Positions 52,041 to 60,938 of a stretch of 64,000 nt of DNA are shown one piece after another. The first letter of the stretch is position 1; every line of letters starts with the position of its first letter. The position numbers and the translations under genes were made by a program. The DNA comes from JBDRLU01 sp043812795 (GTDB lineage Bacteria; Chloroflexota; Dehalococcoidia; Dehalococcoidales; UBA2162): positions 6,116-70,115 of the forward strand of contig JBDRLU010000038.1 in assembly GCA_043812795.1 (NCBI GenBank), written 5' to 3'. Under the pieces are notes generated by a model. That model was not told where the DNA came from. It ran no database searches and worked only from the letters and a program-made list of their open reading frames with translations.

Positions 52041-53990
52041 CTATATTTTCAATCCTGCGTCGGCACCTTCGTTGACAGCGGCCAGGCCATCGCGGGGCTG
52101 AACGCAGTCGCCCACCGAATAGACTTCGGGAGCGGCGCCTTTTAGCTCCTCGGCCAGCTTGTTCTCGGAAACGTAACCCACAGCCAGCACTATGGTCTCG
52201 GCCGGTAGCATCAGCAGGGTATGGTTAGTAATCAAGCTGATGCCGTTCTGTCTTATTTCAATCACGTTGCAGTTGGGATAGAAAGGGACGCCCTGTTGAA
52301 TTAACCTCTCTCGCAGGGCCATGAAGGTGTTATATTCCACGTCCCGTCCTACCTCACGGCGGGTCACCAGAGAAACCTTTTTACCCTCTCTAGCCAGGTC
52401 TAAAGCCACCTCCATGCCGACGTAGCGGCCACCGACGACCACCACCTGCTTGCCTACCTTCGCTTTCTTAGTGATAACATCGACCGCCTGCACGACATTA
52501 GCCCCGGAGGCGCCGGGAACATCAAGCGTCGCCGGTCGGGCGCCGGTGGCAACTACCAAGGCATCAGGATGAGATTCTTTGACCGTAGCGGCCGTGACCT
52601 CGGTCTTCAGCACCACTTTTACCTTAGCCTGCTGCAGCCGTCGCTCAATGAGCTGAGTTACCGTACTAAAAAAGCTCTTATCCTTTTCCATACAGGCCAC
52701 ATTCCACTGGCCGCCCAGCTTATCCGCCTTCTCATAAAGAGTCACCTGATGTCCCCGTTGCGCCGCCACCAGGGCCGCCTCCATGCCGGCCAGGCCGCCG
52801 CCGATAACCATGACTTTTTTGGGCGCCGCCACCGGCTTGAGTTTATCCTGATATTCCTGGTCGCGGGCCAGTGCCGGATTGACCGTGCAGCTCAGCGGTT
52901 TGAGAGTATAGGTCCGGTGCAGGCAGTTATTACAGAAAATACACCACTGAACATCGTCCAGGCGCCCGGTACGGACTTTCTCCGGCCAGTACGGGTCAGC
53001 CAGCAGTGACCGCCCCAGGTCGATAAAGTCCGCCTTCCCATCGCGGAGAATTTTCTCCGCCAGGGCCGGGTCGCCAATCTTACCCACGGTCATGACGGGC
53101 ACCTTCACCACTTTCTTAATGCCTTCGGCATAGCGCACCAGTGCCCCTGATTCCTGCATATAGGGCAGGAACTGCCAGTGCGACCCTTCATTGGCCCCCG
53201 CCGAGACATCCAGAGCTGTCACACCGACTTTCACATACATCTTGGCGATTTCAATAGCTTCGGGCGGAGTAAGGCTACCTTCGTAACCATCCCAGCCATC
53301 CATTCTCATTATCACCGGATAATCAGGCCCTACCCTTTTTCTGATGGAAGCAATAATTTCACAGCCGAGCCTGGCCCGGTTTTCCAGACTACCCCCGTAT
53401 TCGTCGGTGCGTTTATTATAGAAGGGGTTGTGGAACTGGCAGATTATCTTTCCATGGGCGCCGTGAATATGGACGGCATCGAAACCGGCCTCTTTCGTCC
53501 GCCGGGCACCCTCACCGAAAGCCTCGACTATCTCATGGATTTCGGGAATGGTAAGTGCTTTCGCCATCATACCGCTACGCACGTAGGGTATTGCTGAAGG
53601 GCCGACGACTACCTGCTCCTCACCCGGCCCGAAGGGAGCCAGTCGCCTCGGGTCACCCATCGAATTACCGATATGGGCCACCTGCAACGCCACCTTGGCC
53701 CCGTTGCTATGGATGGCATCGACAAAACCTTTCAGTCCGGGGATAAACTTATCGTCCCAGACATCCATGTAAAATTTCGAGGCGCGGCAATTGGCCATCA
53801 CCGGCGTCACCTGAGTGACAATCAGGCCGACCCCGCCCTTAGCCCTCTCGGCAAAATGGTCGGTCAGCTTCTGGGTAACGAAGCCGTTACCGTCGCCCAG
53901 CGGCATCGCCATCGGTGACATGACAATCCGGTTCTTAATCTCCAGGGGGCCAATTTTGCCAGGTTGAAAGAGAAGTTTGAAGTCCGCCAT
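52041..53990 (-). CDS. NADH:flavin oxidoreductase / 2,4-dienoyl-CoA reductase (FadH-like) family
   Basis: A 649-residue flavo-iron-sulfur enzyme. Residues 1-340 form an old-yellow-enzyme FMN barrel (GPLEIKNRIVMSPMAM; HIHGAHGKIICQFHNP). A [4Fe-4S] cluster should bind Cys350, 353, 356 and 368 (WCIFCNNCLHRT). From 390 comes an FAD/NAD(P) domain (VIGGGLAGMEAALVA; VVVGGRYVGMEVALDLA). It may reduce dienoyl-CoA or other enones such as bile acid or trimethylamine-type substrates; the family is broad. GGAGGTGG precedes the ATG. It stands alone with its own promoter. Confidence 0.9.
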   Translation of the reverse strand: MADFKLLFQPGKIGPLEIKNRIVMSPMAMPLGDGNGFVTQKLTDHFAERAKGGVGLIVTQVTPVMANCRASKFYMDVWDDKFIPGLKGFVDAIHSNGAKVALQVAHIGNSMGDPRRLAPFGPGEEQVVVGPSAIPYVRSGMMAKALTIPEIHEIVEAFGEGARRTKEAGFDAVHIHGAHGKIICQFHNPFYNKRTDEYGGSLENRARLGCEIIASIRKRVGPDYPVIMRMDGWDGYEGSLTPPEAIEIAKMYVKVGVTALDVSAGANEGSHWQFLPYMQESGALVRYAEGIKKVVKVPVMTVGKIGDPALAEKILRDGKADFIDLGRSLLADPYWPEKVRTGRLDDVQWCIFCNNCLHRTYTLKPLSCTVNPALARDQEYQDKLKPVAAPKKVMVIGGGLAGMEAALVAAQRGHQVTLYEKADKLGGQWNVACMEKDKSFFSTVTQLIERRLQQAKVKVVLKTEVTAATVKESHPDALVVATGARPATLDVPGASGANVVQAVDVITKKAKVGKQVVVVGGRYVGMEVALDLAREGKKVSLVTRREVGRDVEYNTFMALRERLIQQGVPFYPNCNVIEIRQNGISLITNHTLLMLPAETIVLAVGYVSENKLAEELKGAAPEVYSVGDCVQPRDGLAAVNEGADAGLKI

Positions 53991-54052
53991 CGTCCACCTC
54001 CAGTGTTAATAGATTTATGGGGGACTACCCTCAAGCAGGGCAGTTGTCCCAA

Positions 54053-54081
54053 AGTATGCCATCAATTTTCAGGAGTGTCAA
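54053..54081 (-). promoter_or_regulatory. Promoter of the FadH-like gene
   Basis: On the minus strand a perfect TTGACA (54076-54081), 17 nt, then CATACT (54053-54058). Confidence 0.65.
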
Positions 54082-54179
54082 GATAAATGATAAACAGCAC
54101 GCGGGTACGCATTTCCCCAAGGTGAGGCATACTCACTTTTTATAAACTAATGTACACCAAGCTTCGAGGAGGACGTTAC

Positions 54180-54208
54180 TTGATAATTTGTTTACTAACT
54201 GATAATAT
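54180..54208 (+). promoter_or_regulatory. Promoter of the TPP-riboswitch operon
   Basis: TTGATA (54180-54185), 17 nt, TAATAT (54203-54208). Transcription should begin about 54215, just before the riboswitch. Confidence 0.65.
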
Positions 54209-54224
54209 ATGACCAATTGAATAT

Positions 54225-54310
54225 CTACTAGGGGAGCTGGAAGGCTGAGAGTCCCACCGGGACGACCCTCGGAACCTGATCTCGATAATACGAGCGAAGG
54301 GAAGTAAAGC
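54225..54310 (+). promoter_or_regulatory. TPP riboswitch (THI element)
   Basis: Conserved parts in order: ACTAGGGGAGCTGG, GGCTGAGAG, CCTCGGAACCTGAT, then GATAATACGAGCGAAGGGAAGT. These match the thiamine pyrophosphate aptamer. It is followed by an intrinsic terminator, so TPP should stop transcription of the two downstream genes. Confidence 0.95.
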
Positions 54311-54313
54311 AGA

Positions 54314-54350
54314 CCAGAAGTTTAACTTATCCAGCTTCTGGTTTTTCTTT
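54314..54350 (+). terminator. Riboswitch-linked intrinsic terminator
   Basis: CCAGAAG (54314-54320) pairs with CTTCTGG (54335-54341), followed by TTTTTCTTT. Confidence 0.88.
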
Positions 54351-54401
54351 GTCTTCAATCTTTCCGGTAGATAATTCGAAAAAGGGAATCAGGAGGATGC
54401 T

Positions 54402-55424
54402 ATGCTACCGGAAATTGGGAAAGTCGACCGAGCGAGTTTCGACAGGATAATCTTTCCGCATCTTGGCAAGAAGGATACCAGTGTCCTTATCGGGCCACAA
54501 CATGGTGTCGATGCGGCGGCTATCGAGCTTCCCGATGGAAATGTCATGGTGGTCAAAGAAGACCCTACCTTCGGCTTGCCCGTTTTGATGCCGCACTTCG
54601 GCTGGGCTATTGTCCATATCTGCGCCAGTGACGTCGCCTGCCTGGGTGTGAAACCGAGATACCTGACTATCTCCCTGCTGCTACCTCCCGGCACGGCCGA
54701 TGATGTCCTCGAAGGGGTCTGGAAAGAGGTCCACCAGGAGTGCGAGAAACTCGATATTGCTATCGTCGGCGGGCACACGGGAATATACCCCGGAATAGCC
54801 TATCCCTTGAACGGCGGATGCACGGTAATCGGACTGGGCACTAAGTCGCAACTCACGCCGGCGTGTAATGCCAAGATTGGAGACCATGTCATCATGACGA
54901 AAGGCCCGGCTATCGAAGCTGCCGGCATACTGGCCTTTCAAGCGGAGCAGGCTTTGCTTAAACAGGTCGGACGTGACACCGTGGAAAAGGGCAAAGCCTA
55001 TTTCATGGAAATGACCGTAGTCAAGGATGCACTGATTGCGGGGCCGAATGCACACGCCATGCATGATGCCACCGAGGGTGGACTACTCAATGGAGTCTAT
55101 GAAATAGCCGCCGCTTCTCACGCCGGTGTTACCTTGTATGAGGAACGAATAATTGTACCCCCGGAGATAAAAGCCATCTGTGATTTCTTTAATATCGACC
55201 CACTCATTTCCATCAGCGAGGGCACGCTACTCATCACGGCTTCTCCGGAAAAGTCGCCAGTTATTCTGGCTGACCTGAAGAATAATGGCATTTCAGGATG
55301 GGTTATTGGAGAGATAACCGCGGACGAAAAGGTATTTGTCCGTAGTAATGGCAAGCGTGAAGAATTGAAGCCGGTGGCCGTAGACCCTTTCTGGGCTGCC
55401 TATTTCAGCACATTGGAGCAATAG
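54402..55424 (+). CDS. AIR synthase-related protein (HypE/ThiL-like ATP-binding fold)
   Basis: A 340-residue member of the PurM/HypE/ThiL/SelD superfamily, whose members use ATP to phosphorylate or dehydrate small substrates. Visible are DAAAIELPDGNVMVVKEDP (ATP/Mg loop), WAIVHICASDVACLGVKPRY (dimer/ATP contact), IVGGHTGIYPG and MHDATEGGLLNGVYEIA, a HypE/ThiL-type segment. Its place right after a TPP riboswitch and 1 bp before thiN points to thiamine metabolism, for example a thiamine-monophosphate kinase-like step. No hyp genes adjoin, which argues against HypE. Good AGGAGG before the ATG. Confidence 0.83.
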   Translation: MLPEIGKVDRASFDRIIFPHLGKKDTSVLIGPQHGVDAAAIELPDGNVMVVKEDPTFGLPVLMPHFGWAIVHICASDVACLGVKPRYLTISLLLPPGTADDVLEGVWKEVHQECEKLDIAIVGGHTGIYPGIAYPLNGGCTVIGLGTKSQLTPACNAKIGDHVIMTKGPAIEAAGILAFQAEQALLKQVGRDTVEKGKAYFMEMTVVKDALIAGPNAHAMHDATEGGLLNGVYEIAAASHAGVTLYEERIIVPPEIKAICDFFNIDPLISISEGTLLITASPEKSPVILADLKNNGISGWVIGEITADEKVFVRSNGKREELKPVAVDPFWAAYFSTLEQ

Positions 55425-55425
55425 A

Positions 55426-56025
55426 ATGAATAGTCAAAAAGATAAGGAAAAGGTGTTAGGCAACATAGTTACAGCAATACATATGTTGGAAAATTGCGCT
55501 GAGTTTGCTCAACTTATTCCTGAAGTAAGAGTTAATCTGGTCTATGCTTTGCCTGAAGCGAAGACCCGGCAGGATGTGGCTGCCGTGGACGGTAGAATAA
55601 CTGCTGTCCGAGGTTTGCCCTATGCTTCCGGTCTGCCAACCTTCGGCGGGTCGGACCACATGGCGCGGCTCATCATCGAAGCTCGAAAATACGACCGGGG
55701 TGTAAACGCCGGTATCAACTTCAGGAGTGACAAAGCAGTCATTAAGGTTGTCAAGAAATATTGCGCAGAGAAGAAACTGCTCTTCGGTTGGATTGACCGG
55801 ACTAAGGAACCGGCAGCAGTCATCGAGCGCGACGGCACCTCGATGCCCTGGAAAATCGGGGAACTGGTGGCAAGCTCAGGCGGTTTACCCCGGTTGTTTT
55901 ATGAAGGCGATGGGTGGGGCAAAGAGCCGCTCTTCGTAGCGCTCGGCGCGAATGCCGTCGAGGTGACGAATATCGCCATCGATATATCAAAACGTTACGG
56001 AAAGGCGACAAAAACTCGCCGATGA
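55426..56025 (+). CDS. thiN: Thiamine-phosphate synthase, ThiN type (stand-alone)
   Basis: A 199-residue protein with the ThiN domain that in archaea and Thermotoga is fused to ThiD or a regulator and joins HMP-PP with HET-P, replacing ThiE. Matching segments: FAQLIPEVRVNLVYALPEA, VAAVDGRITAVRGLP, FGGSDHMARLIIEA, RSAGINFR-like VNAGINFRSD and the C-terminal YEGDGWGKEPLFVALG. The N-terminal region is short, with no DNA-binding domain. It is controlled by the TPP riboswitch and nearly touches the AIR-synthase-like gene. Confidence 0.87.
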   Translation: MNSQKDKEKVLGNIVTAIHMLENCAEFAQLIPEVRVNLVYALPEAKTRQDVAAVDGRITAVRGLPYASGLPTFGGSDHMARLIIEARKYDRGVNAGINFRSDKAVIKVVKKYCAEKKLLFGWIDRTKEPAAVIERDGTSMPWKIGELVASSGGLPRLFYEGDGWGKEPLFVALGANAVEVTNIAIDISKRYGKATKTRR

Positions 56026-56103
56026 GCCTCCAAGCTGTGTTCCCTGGGCTAAAGGCAACACAGATTTTGCAGCAGGCCAGGGATTTCAATATTCAAGCTC
56101 AAC

Positions 56104-56132
56104 TTGCATTTTGGAGTAAAGTTTCATATTAT
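56104..56132 (+). promoter_or_regulatory. Promoter of the cobalamin operon
   Basis: TTGCAT (56104-56109), 17 nt, TATTAT (56127-56132), starting transcription just before the B12 riboswitch. Confidence 0.65.
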
Positions 56133-56149
56133 AGGCGAAATGAATAGCT

Positions 56150-56290
56150 AGCCCCGGAGAATCTGTAAATTCAGACGCTGCCGGAAAGCAAGTTGGTGTA
56201 ACTCCAACGCAGTCCCGCCTGCTGTAATCCCGATGAGTCGGGAAAGCCAGAACGCCGGTGCTCCGGGTATCCTAGAACCTCCGCGGAGGA
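56150..56290 (+). promoter_or_regulatory. Cobalamin riboswitch
   Basis: Core elements in order: GCCGGAAAGCAAGTTGGTG, GTAACTCCAACGCAGTCCCGC, CTGCTGTAATCCCGATGAG, then GGGAAAGCCAGAACGCC, the B12 box region. The aptamer ends before a terminator at 56328. Ends are approximate. It should repress cbiB-cobU when cobalamin is plentiful. Confidence 0.9.
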
Positions 56291-56327
56291 AGGGGGTGGG
56301 AGCATGTTAAATCGACATGAATATCTC

Positions 56328-56355
56328 CCCTTGTCGCAGCGGACAAGGGTTTTTT
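56328..56355 (+). terminator. Riboswitch-linked intrinsic terminator
   Basis: CCCTTGTC (56328-56335) pairs with GACAAGGG (56342-56349), followed by TTTTTT. Confidence 0.88.
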
Positions 56356-56387
56356 GTTTTTAGGGGAAAATTTGAATAAGGCTAAGC

Positions 56388-57320
56388 ATGGATAATCTGC
56401 TAATATTGCTCGGTGCTCTCGCTATCGATTTGGCTTTGGGCGAGCCACCCAATCCCATTCACCCGGTGGTGTGGATAGGCAAAGTGGCCGCTTTCCTGGA
56501 GAAGCACGCCATCGGCCATTCGCCGCAGGCACAATTCCTTTACGGGACCGGATTGACCCTGTTCATCATGGGACTATTTGCTGTTCCGGCCTACTTTTTG
56601 CTCTTCTATGTGAAAAGTTTGAACTTTATCGTCTACCTAATCGTGGGAGCCGTGCTGCTCAAATGCACCTTTTCCGTAAAGGCGCTGAGACAGGCTGCCC
56701 TGAAGGTCAAAACGCTCTTGTCCGCCGGAGAAGTGACCAAAGCACGTTTTGAGCTGCGGGCGCTGGTCAAGCGCGACACCCAAGACCTGCCGCCACCATC
56801 GCTCGTCTCGGCTACGGTGGAATCAGTGGCGGAAAACACCTGCGACAGCCTGGTGGCCCCCCTGTTTTACTTCCTAATCTTCGGTGTTCCCGGCGCTGTC
56901 GGCTACCGGGTAGTCAATACACTGGATGCGATGATTGGCTATCACGGTAAGTATGAGCACCTGGGCAAGTTTACCGCCCGGCTCGACGATGTGCTCAATT
57001 TCATTCCGGCACGGCTCACGGCGCTGGTCTTGGTACTGGCCAGTTTCCTGACGAGAAAAAACGCGCGGGCTGCCTGGCAAACAGCCCTCACCGAGCACGA
57101 TAAAACAGAAAGCCCCAACGCCGGCTGGCCGATGGCCGCCGCTGCCGGCGCCCTTAACGTCCAACTGGAAAAAGCCGGACACTACAAGCTAGGTAAAGAG
57201 ACGGTTGCCCTTGAACCAGGCACAATCGACGCTGCCTTAAAGCTGATGCTGGCCGCCACTTTCGCCTGGGTATTTTTATGTCTTATCGTGGGAGGAATTC
57301 GCCTTGCCCTTACAACCTAG
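56388..57320 (+). CDS. cbiB: Adenosylcobinamide-phosphate synthase
   Basis: Membrane enzyme that attaches the aminopropanol arm (from threonine-phosphate chemistry) to adenosylcobyric acid. A 310-residue protein: ALAIDLALGEPPNPIHPVVWIGK at the N terminus (in parts), several membrane helices, VSATVESVAENTCDSLVAPL and GYRVVNTLDAMIGYHG in the middle, and ESPNAGWPMAAAAGALNVQL near the end. All are CbiB/CobD hallmarks. First gene after the B12 riboswitch; overlaps the next gene by 17 nt. Confidence 0.95.
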   Translation: MDNLLILLGALAIDLALGEPPNPIHPVVWIGKVAAFLEKHAIGHSPQAQFLYGTGLTLFIMGLFAVPAYFLLFYVKSLNFIVYLIVGAVLLKCTFSVKALRQAALKVKTLLSAGEVTKARFELRALVKRDTQDLPPPSLVSATVESVAENTCDSLVAPLFYFLIFGVPGAVGYRVVNTLDAMIGYHGKYEHLGKFTARLDDVLNFIPARLTALVLVLASFLTRKNARAAWQTALTEHDKTESPNAGWPMAAAAGALNVQLEKAGHYKLGKETVALEPGTIDAALKLMLAATFAWVFLCLIVGGIRLALTT

Positions 57321-58389
57321 ACGTGAAATTAGAAAAATAGCAACATGCCCTCATGGTGGACCGAACGCCGATGAATTAAGAACGCTCAGCCTTACCCCGG
57401 AGCAGGTCCTCGACTTCAGCGTATGCTGTAATCCATTCCCACCGCCACCGGGCATGAGAGAAGCCCTGCCGGATATTGACATTAGCCGTTATCCCGATTC
57501 GGAAGCCACCGAACTCAAAGAAGCATTGTCAAAGAAGCTAGGCGTACCTCCGGCTAACGTTCTGGTTGGAAACGGCACCACCGAGCTTATCCGTCTCATT
57601 GCCCTGGCCTATTTTGAACCGGGCGATAAAGTACTGATTTTAAAACCCACCTATGGGGAATACGAGCCGGCCGCCCGGTTGATGGGCGCTGATGTCGTCG
57701 AGCAGTGGGGTAAAGAAGCTGACGGCTTCCAGCTTAAAACGGCAGAGACCGCCAGCCTTATTCAGCACTACCAGCCTAAAGCAGTATTCATTTGCAATCC
57801 CAATAATCCCACCGGCCAATATTTCTCGCGCCGGGAAATAGAAACCGTCCTAGCAGGCAGCAAAGATAGTCTCATTGTCCTGGATGAAGCTTATATCGCC
57901 TTTGTCGAACGGGCATGGTCTTCACTGGGCCTTATTGAACGAGAGAATGTAATCATCCTGCGCTCCATGACCAAAGATTACGCTCTCGCCGGACTGCGTC
58001 TCGGTTATGCCGTCGCCCACCAAAAAATTCTCGATAATTTGCGGCGGGTACGTCCGCCGTGGAACGTCAACGCTATCGCCCAAAAGGCCGGCGTTATCGC
58101 TCTCAGCCAGTCCAATTATCTTAAAGACTGCCAGCAACGGGTAAGAGAGGCCAAAAAGTTTCTGGTTGATGAATTCACACGGCTTGGTTTTACCCTCGTC
58201 CCGTCCCGGGCCAATTTCTTCCTGATGAAGGTAGGCCATGCCACCAGATTCCGCACGACTTTGCTCCGGCAGGGCATCATGGTACGCGATTGTACTTCCT
58301 TCGGCTTGCCGGAATACGTCCGCATCGGACCACGTACCTTGCCCGAATGCCGGCAACTGGTCAGTGCTATCCGCTCACTGAGACGTTAA
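57304..58389 (+). CDS. cobD: Threonine-phosphate decarboxylase
   Basis: PLP enzyme of the HisC-like aminotransferase fold that makes aminopropanol phosphate from L-threonine phosphate, the substrate of CbiB. 361 residues. The PLP lysine is in RSMTKDYALAGLRLGY; other elements are HGGPNADE, DFSVCCNP, FICNPNNPTGQ and VLDEAYIAF. It starts at TTG (57304) behind GGAGGAATTCGCC, within the end of cbiB, so coupling is likely. It could be mistaken for HisC, but the operon context fixes the assignment. Confidence 0.93.
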   Translation: MPLQPRREIRKIATCPHGGPNADELRTLSLTPEQVLDFSVCCNPFPPPPGMREALPDIDISRYPDSEATELKEALSKKLGVPPANVLVGNGTTELIRLIALAYFEPGDKVLILKPTYGEYEPAARLMGADVVEQWGKEADGFQLKTAETASLIQHYQPKAVFICNPNNPTGQYFSRREIETVLAGSKDSLIVLDEAYIAFVERAWSSLGLIERENVIILRSMTKDYALAGLRLGYAVAHQKILDNLRRVRPPWNVNAIAQKAGVIALSQSNYLKDCQQRVREAKKFLVDEFTRLGFTLVPSRANFFLMKVGHATRFRTTLLRQGIMVRDCTSFGLPEYVRIGPRTLPECRQLVSAIRSLRR

Positions 58390-58429
58390 AAACAATACTC
58401 CTAAATTAAAGGGTGTGAAAGGAAAACAA

Positions 58430-59488
58430 ATGTCAGGACTTCTCTCCAGGACAATCAGTCAGATACGGCCTCTGGACAAGGCAACCATGGCCCAGGCACA
58501 AGCCCGGCAGGACCAGCTGACCAAACCGCAGGGTAGCCTCGGCCGACTTGAGGAATTGTCGGTCCAACTGGCCGGTATCCAGGGAAAATCGATTCCACAA
58601 ATCAAGCAGAAAGCGATTATCACCATGGCCGGTGACCACGGGGTGGTGGCGGAAAAGGTGGGCAACTGGCCGCAGGAAGTCACCGCTCAAATGGTCTATA
58701 ATTTTCTTAATGGCGGGGCTGGTATCAACGTTATCGCCCGACAGGTCGGGGCACGGGTTATCGTGGTTGATATGGGCGTCGCCAGCGAATTGAAACCGGA
58801 TAATCGGCTCCTATCAAGAAAGGTTGCTCGCGGCACCAAAAATATGTGTTCCGGCCCGGCGATGAGTAAGGATGAAGCGACCAAAGCCGTCGAAACCGGC
58901 ATTGAACTAGTTGAAGCTGAAATAACCAAGGGGCTGGATATCGTGGGGACGGGTGATATGGGCATCGGGAACACCACCCCCAGCGCCGCCATTTGCGCCG
59001 TGATGACGGGCAAACCGGTCGCCGAGGTGACCGGGCGGGGCACCGGTATTAGCGACGAGCAGTTAGCCCACAAGGTAGAAGTAATCGAACGAGCTTTAGC
59101 CATGAACCATCCTGACCCCAAAGAGCCACTAGATGTGCTAGCCAAGGTCGGCGGTTTTGAGATTGGCGGACTGGCTGGCGTCATGCTGGGAGCCGCCGCA
59201 CATCATATCCCGGTGGTTATCGACGGTTTTATCTCCGGAGCCGCCGCCCTTATTGCCATCGGCTTAGCACCGCAAATAAAGGACTATCTTATCCCGGCGC
59301 ATGTCTCGGCGGAGGCCGGTCACCGCCTGATGCTGAAGCACCTGGGTATTAAGCCCCTGCTCGACCTGGATATGCGGTTAGGCGAAGGCACCGGGGCTGC
59401 CCTCGGCATTTTCCTGAGCGAGACCGCTGCCCGGATTCTGGGTGAGATGGCTACTTTCGGTGAGGCCGGAGTATCCGAAAAGGAGTAA
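58430..59488 (+). CDS. cobT: Nicotinate-nucleotide--dimethylbenzimidazole phosphoribosyltransferase
   Basis: Activates the lower-ligand base as alpha-ribazole phosphate. 352 residues from the ATG at 58430, which has AAAGGA six bases upstream; a GTG at 58415 is less likely. Motifs: KPQGSLGRLEELSVQLAGIQ, MAGDHGVVAEKVG, GAGINVIARQ, GDMGIGNTTPSAA and the C-terminal LDLDMRLGEGTGAAL with the catalytic Glu. In corrinoid-dependent anaerobes CobT choice of base matters for dehalogenase cofactors. Confidence 0.96.
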   Translation: MSGLLSRTISQIRPLDKATMAQAQARQDQLTKPQGSLGRLEELSVQLAGIQGKSIPQIKQKAIITMAGDHGVVAEKVGNWPQEVTAQMVYNFLNGGAGINVIARQVGARVIVVDMGVASELKPDNRLLSRKVARGTKNMCSGPAMSKDEATKAVETGIELVEAEITKGLDIVGTGDMGIGNTTPSAAICAVMTGKPVAEVTGRGTGISDEQLAHKVEVIERALAMNHPDPKEPLDVLAKVGGFEIGGLAGVMLGAAAHHIPVVIDGFISGAAALIAIGLAPQIKDYLIPAHVSAEAGHRLMLKHLGIKPLLDLDMRLGEGTGAALGIFLSETAARILGEMATFGEAGVSEKE

Positions 59489-59495
59489 CGGACAA

Positions 59496-60275
59496 CTGAA
59501 ATTCTTAGTCGCTCTCAAATTCCTGACTGTTTTGCCGCTACCTGAACGGCGGGAGGCCAGCCTGAAGGAAATAGGCGGTTCAACCGTTTATTTCCCCGTG
59601 GTCGGTATCATTATCGGCCTTATCCTGGCCGGCCTGAACTGGCTCTTACGCTTATTCTTACCGGTGCCGCTGGTGACGGCGCTGCTACTCGTGGCTATCG
59701 TCTTAATCAACGGTGCCCTGCACCTCGATGGCTTTATCGATACCTGCGATGGTATTGCCGGGCACAAGACCGTCGAAGAGCGATTGAAAATATTACGGGA
59801 CAGCCATGTCGGCTCTTTCGGCATCGTGGGCGCAATCCTACTACTGCTGGTCAAGTACGCTGCTCTCAGCGCGGTCCCCGGGCCGCTATTGTGGGTAGCA
59901 CTAATACTGATGCCCGTTATCAGCCGCTGGACGATGGTCTATGCTATTTTCGCCTATCCCTACGCACGGCGGACCGGCCTGGGGACAATTTACAAACAGG
60001 AGACAAAATGGCCGGCTCTGCTGCTGGCGACCATGGCTACCGTCCTGGTGGTAGTTGCCGGTCTTTACTTCTTCGGGCCGATGGCCTATATTATCCCGTC
60101 CGGCGTGGTAGTTATGGGCGGCACCTGGCTGGTTACCATCATCGTCGCCAGTTTCCTGAAAGCAAGGTTATCCGGCCTGACCGGCGATAGCTACGGCGCC
60201 ATCAACGAAACCGCCGAGGTCAGCGTCCTTATCCTGGTATCTTTATTGTTGTACAATCAAGGACGGTGGATATGA
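59496..60275 (+). CDS. cobS: Adenosylcobinamide-GDP ribazoletransferase (cobalamin synthase)
   Basis: Membrane enzyme joining adenosylcobinamide-GDP and alpha-ribazole. Conserved acidic motif in LHLDGFIDTCDGIAGH, then RDSHVGSFGIVG and LTGDSYGAINE; several membrane helices. The usual N terminus (MKxFLxALxFLTxxPLP) aligns with a CTG at 59496 (LKFLVALKFLTVLPLP), 10 nt after AAGGAG. GTG codons at 59460 and 59442 inside cobT are alternatives with no ribosome-binding site. The start is therefore uncertain; the product is not. Confidence 0.92.
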   Translation: MKFLVALKFLTVLPLPERREASLKEIGGSTVYFPVVGIIIGLILAGLNWLLRLFLPVPLVTALLLVAIVLINGALHLDGFIDTCDGIAGHKTVEERLKILRDSHVGSFGIVGAILLLLVKYAALSAVPGPLLWVALILMPVISRWTMVYAIFAYPYARRTGLGTIYKQETKWPALLLATMATVLVVVAGLYFFGPMAYIIPSGVVVMGGTWLVTIIVASFLKARLSGLTGDSYGAINETAEVSVLILVSLLLYNQGRWI

Positions 60276-60290
60276 CAGAGAGGAGAGTTA

Positions 60291-60914
60291 TTGACGAGAC
60301 TACTATTAGTCCGGCACGGCACCAGTGAATATAACAGCATCCGCCGCTTCGCCGGTCACAGTGACATCGACCTGACACCGCTGGGCTATAAACAGGCAGA
60401 AAAGCTACGCGACCGCCTGGCCGGTGAAAAAATCGATATTATTTACTGCAGCGACCTTAAGCGGGCGGCGATGACGGCGAGCATTATCTCTTCACGGCAC
60501 CAAGTGGAAACGGTGGTCTGCCCGGAACTGAGGGAGCTTAATTACGGGGACATCGAGGGACTGAGTTATGAGGAAATCAAAAGCCGCTATCCCGAAACCG
60601 CCGAGTTAATCGCCACACGGGACATCACCCTGAATTTCCCCAACGGGGAAAGCATCAACGACCTTATCACGCGGGAACACCGTTTCCTCGAACGGTTAAG
60701 CCGGGAAGCTCCCGCCCAGAATATCCTTATCGTCGCCCACAGCGGGCCGTTACAGATGCTGGTCTGCCATCTCATCGGCATCGAGCACCGGCACTGGTGG
60801 CAAATCCGCTTTGATAACGCCTCGCTCAGCATTATCGACACTTATCCCCCGGGGGCCATCATCACGGTATTGAATGATACCTCCCACTTGAAGGACATCG
60901 ACAAAAATGCCTGA
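60291..60914 (+). CDS. cobC: Alpha-ribazole phosphatase (histidine phosphatase family)
   Basis: A 207-residue phosphoglycerate-mutase-like phosphatase. The phosphohistidine motif is LLVRHGTSEYN, and the second His is in IVAHSGPLQML. In this operon it most likely removes phosphate from alpha-ribazole phosphate or adenosylcobalamin phosphate. The start is TTG at 60291, behind GAGAGGAG; the sequence aligns with the family from there. A general phosphoglycerate-mutase-like role cannot be excluded from sequence alone. Confidence 0.88.
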   Translation: MTRLLLVRHGTSEYNSIRRFAGHSDIDLTPLGYKQAEKLRDRLAGEKIDIIYCSDLKRAAMTASIISSRHQVETVVCPELRELNYGDIEGLSYEEIKSRYPETAELIATRDITLNFPNGESINDLITREHRFLERLSREAPAQNILIVAHSGPLQMLVCHLIGIEHRHWWQIRFDNASLSIIDTYPPGAIITVLNDTSHLKDIDKNA

Positions 60915-60938
60915 ACCAGGAGTCAAGAAATTATTACG

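Noticed and set aside
56022..56147. A 41-codon ORF overlapping the thiN stop by ATGA
   Set aside because: It overlaps a good promoter (56104-56132) for the cobalamin riboswitch, has no clear ribosome-binding site and no recognisable sequence.
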